A DNA stretch of 64,000 bases. Origin: JALORV01 sp963703945 (GTDB lineage: Bacteria; Pseudomonadota; Gammaproteobacteria; Burkholderiales; Burkholderiaceae_F). Below, piece after piece: positions 63,884 to 64,000 of this stretch (positions are counted from its first letter, which is position 1; each line of letters opens with the position of its first letter). The translations under genes were made by a program, and so were the position numbers. The notes under the pieces were generated by a model, which saw only the letters and a program-made list of their open reading frames with translations, ran no database searches and was not told the origin of the DNA. The DNA lies in contig CAVPGM010000045.1 of NCBI GenBank assembly GCA_963703945.1, positions 124,001 to 188,000 of the forward strand, given 5' to 3'.

Positions 63884-64000
63884 GCCTGAAAGGTGATGAC
63901 GGCGAGTGGCGCCATCGCTCCGCTCATCGGGATCGACGCGAAATCCGGATAAGCCTTTGCAGCCAGTCACCGTCGCGTCGATGTACGACGTACGGATGTC
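63884..64000. other. Terminal 117 bp, no gene seen
   Basis: After the cupin stop the sequence up to the window edge shows no convincing start, repeat or terminator on either strand. Confidence 0.4.

Overview
The window is high-GC, gene-dense DNA from a betaproteobacterium, most likely of the Burkholderiales. The evidence is the gene content: a cysI-DUF934-cysH-cysD-cysN sulfate-reduction operon, paired DUF1631 proteins, intracellular PHA depolymerase and a PHA-system protein, 7Fe ferredoxin fdxA, and a fused LivHM permease. No rRNA, tRNA, CRISPR array, insertion sequence, integrase or phage gene was seen. Nearly all of it looks like chromosomal housekeeping and catabolic DNA.

Layout. 0-3 kb: partial HpcH/HpaI aldolase, htpG and a DNA-deoxyinosine glycosylase. 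3-11 kb: two DUF1631 paralogues flanking a spermidine-synthase-fold protein, followed by a GspE/PilB-type ATPase. 10.7-13 kb: a CmoA-like methyltransferase with an isoprenylcysteine-methyltransferase-like membrane protein, then a SnoaL-like protein. 13-24 kb: sulfate uptake (sbp-cysT-cysW-cysA, minus strand) divergent from sulfate reduction (cysI-DUF934-cysH-cysD-cysN), with a uroporphyrinogen-III methyltransferase and a CbiX chelatase for siroheme. 24-31 kb: a mixed accessory stretch with an M20 amidohydrolase, a GFA protein, small minus-strand proteins and a large SARP/BTAD-NTPase-TPR regulator. 31-34.6 kb: VWA-GNAT-MoxR and two monohaem cytochromes c. 34.6-38.2 kb: DUF1841, nth, rsxB-like, phaZ and fdxA on the minus strand. 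38.3-42.8 kb: a branched-chain amino-acid-type ABC transporter. 42.8-50 kb: pncB, D-cysteine desulfhydrase, racemase, aminotransferase, LUD protein, ion transporter and D-2-hydroxyacid dehydrogenase. 50-56.6 kb: PHA protein, exported M3 peptidase, acyl-CoA-binding protein, WS/DGAT acyltransferase, AlaX, and a PhnD-like/rhodanese fusion. 56.7-63.9 kb: hutUHGI, type-II NADH dehydrogenase and a cupin.

How the genes work together. Sulfate is imported, activated to APS by CysDN and reduced by a four-cysteine (APS-type) CysH and then by CysI with siroheme. No cysC was seen, in keeping with direct APS reduction. Carbon storage appears as phaZ, a PHA-system protein, WS/DGAT and ACBP. phaZ has a FadR-like operator near its predicted transcription start. 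Histidine is degraded to glutamate by the compact hut operon.

Two features deserve most attention. First, the SARP-type regulator at 27.9 kb is transcribed away from two small genes whose leaders are duplicated, each carrying a tandem 11-bp direct repeat of the spacing SARP proteins use. Second, seven genes are split by single-base frameshifts and cysI carries a compensated pair. Most of these are one-base insertions outside homopolymers, with conserved protein sequence resuming immediately. This pattern suggests residual sequencing error more than gene decay, so sbp, cysT, cysW, cobA, the D-cysteine desulfhydrase, the 47.7-kb transporter and hutI should not be called dead without checking reads.
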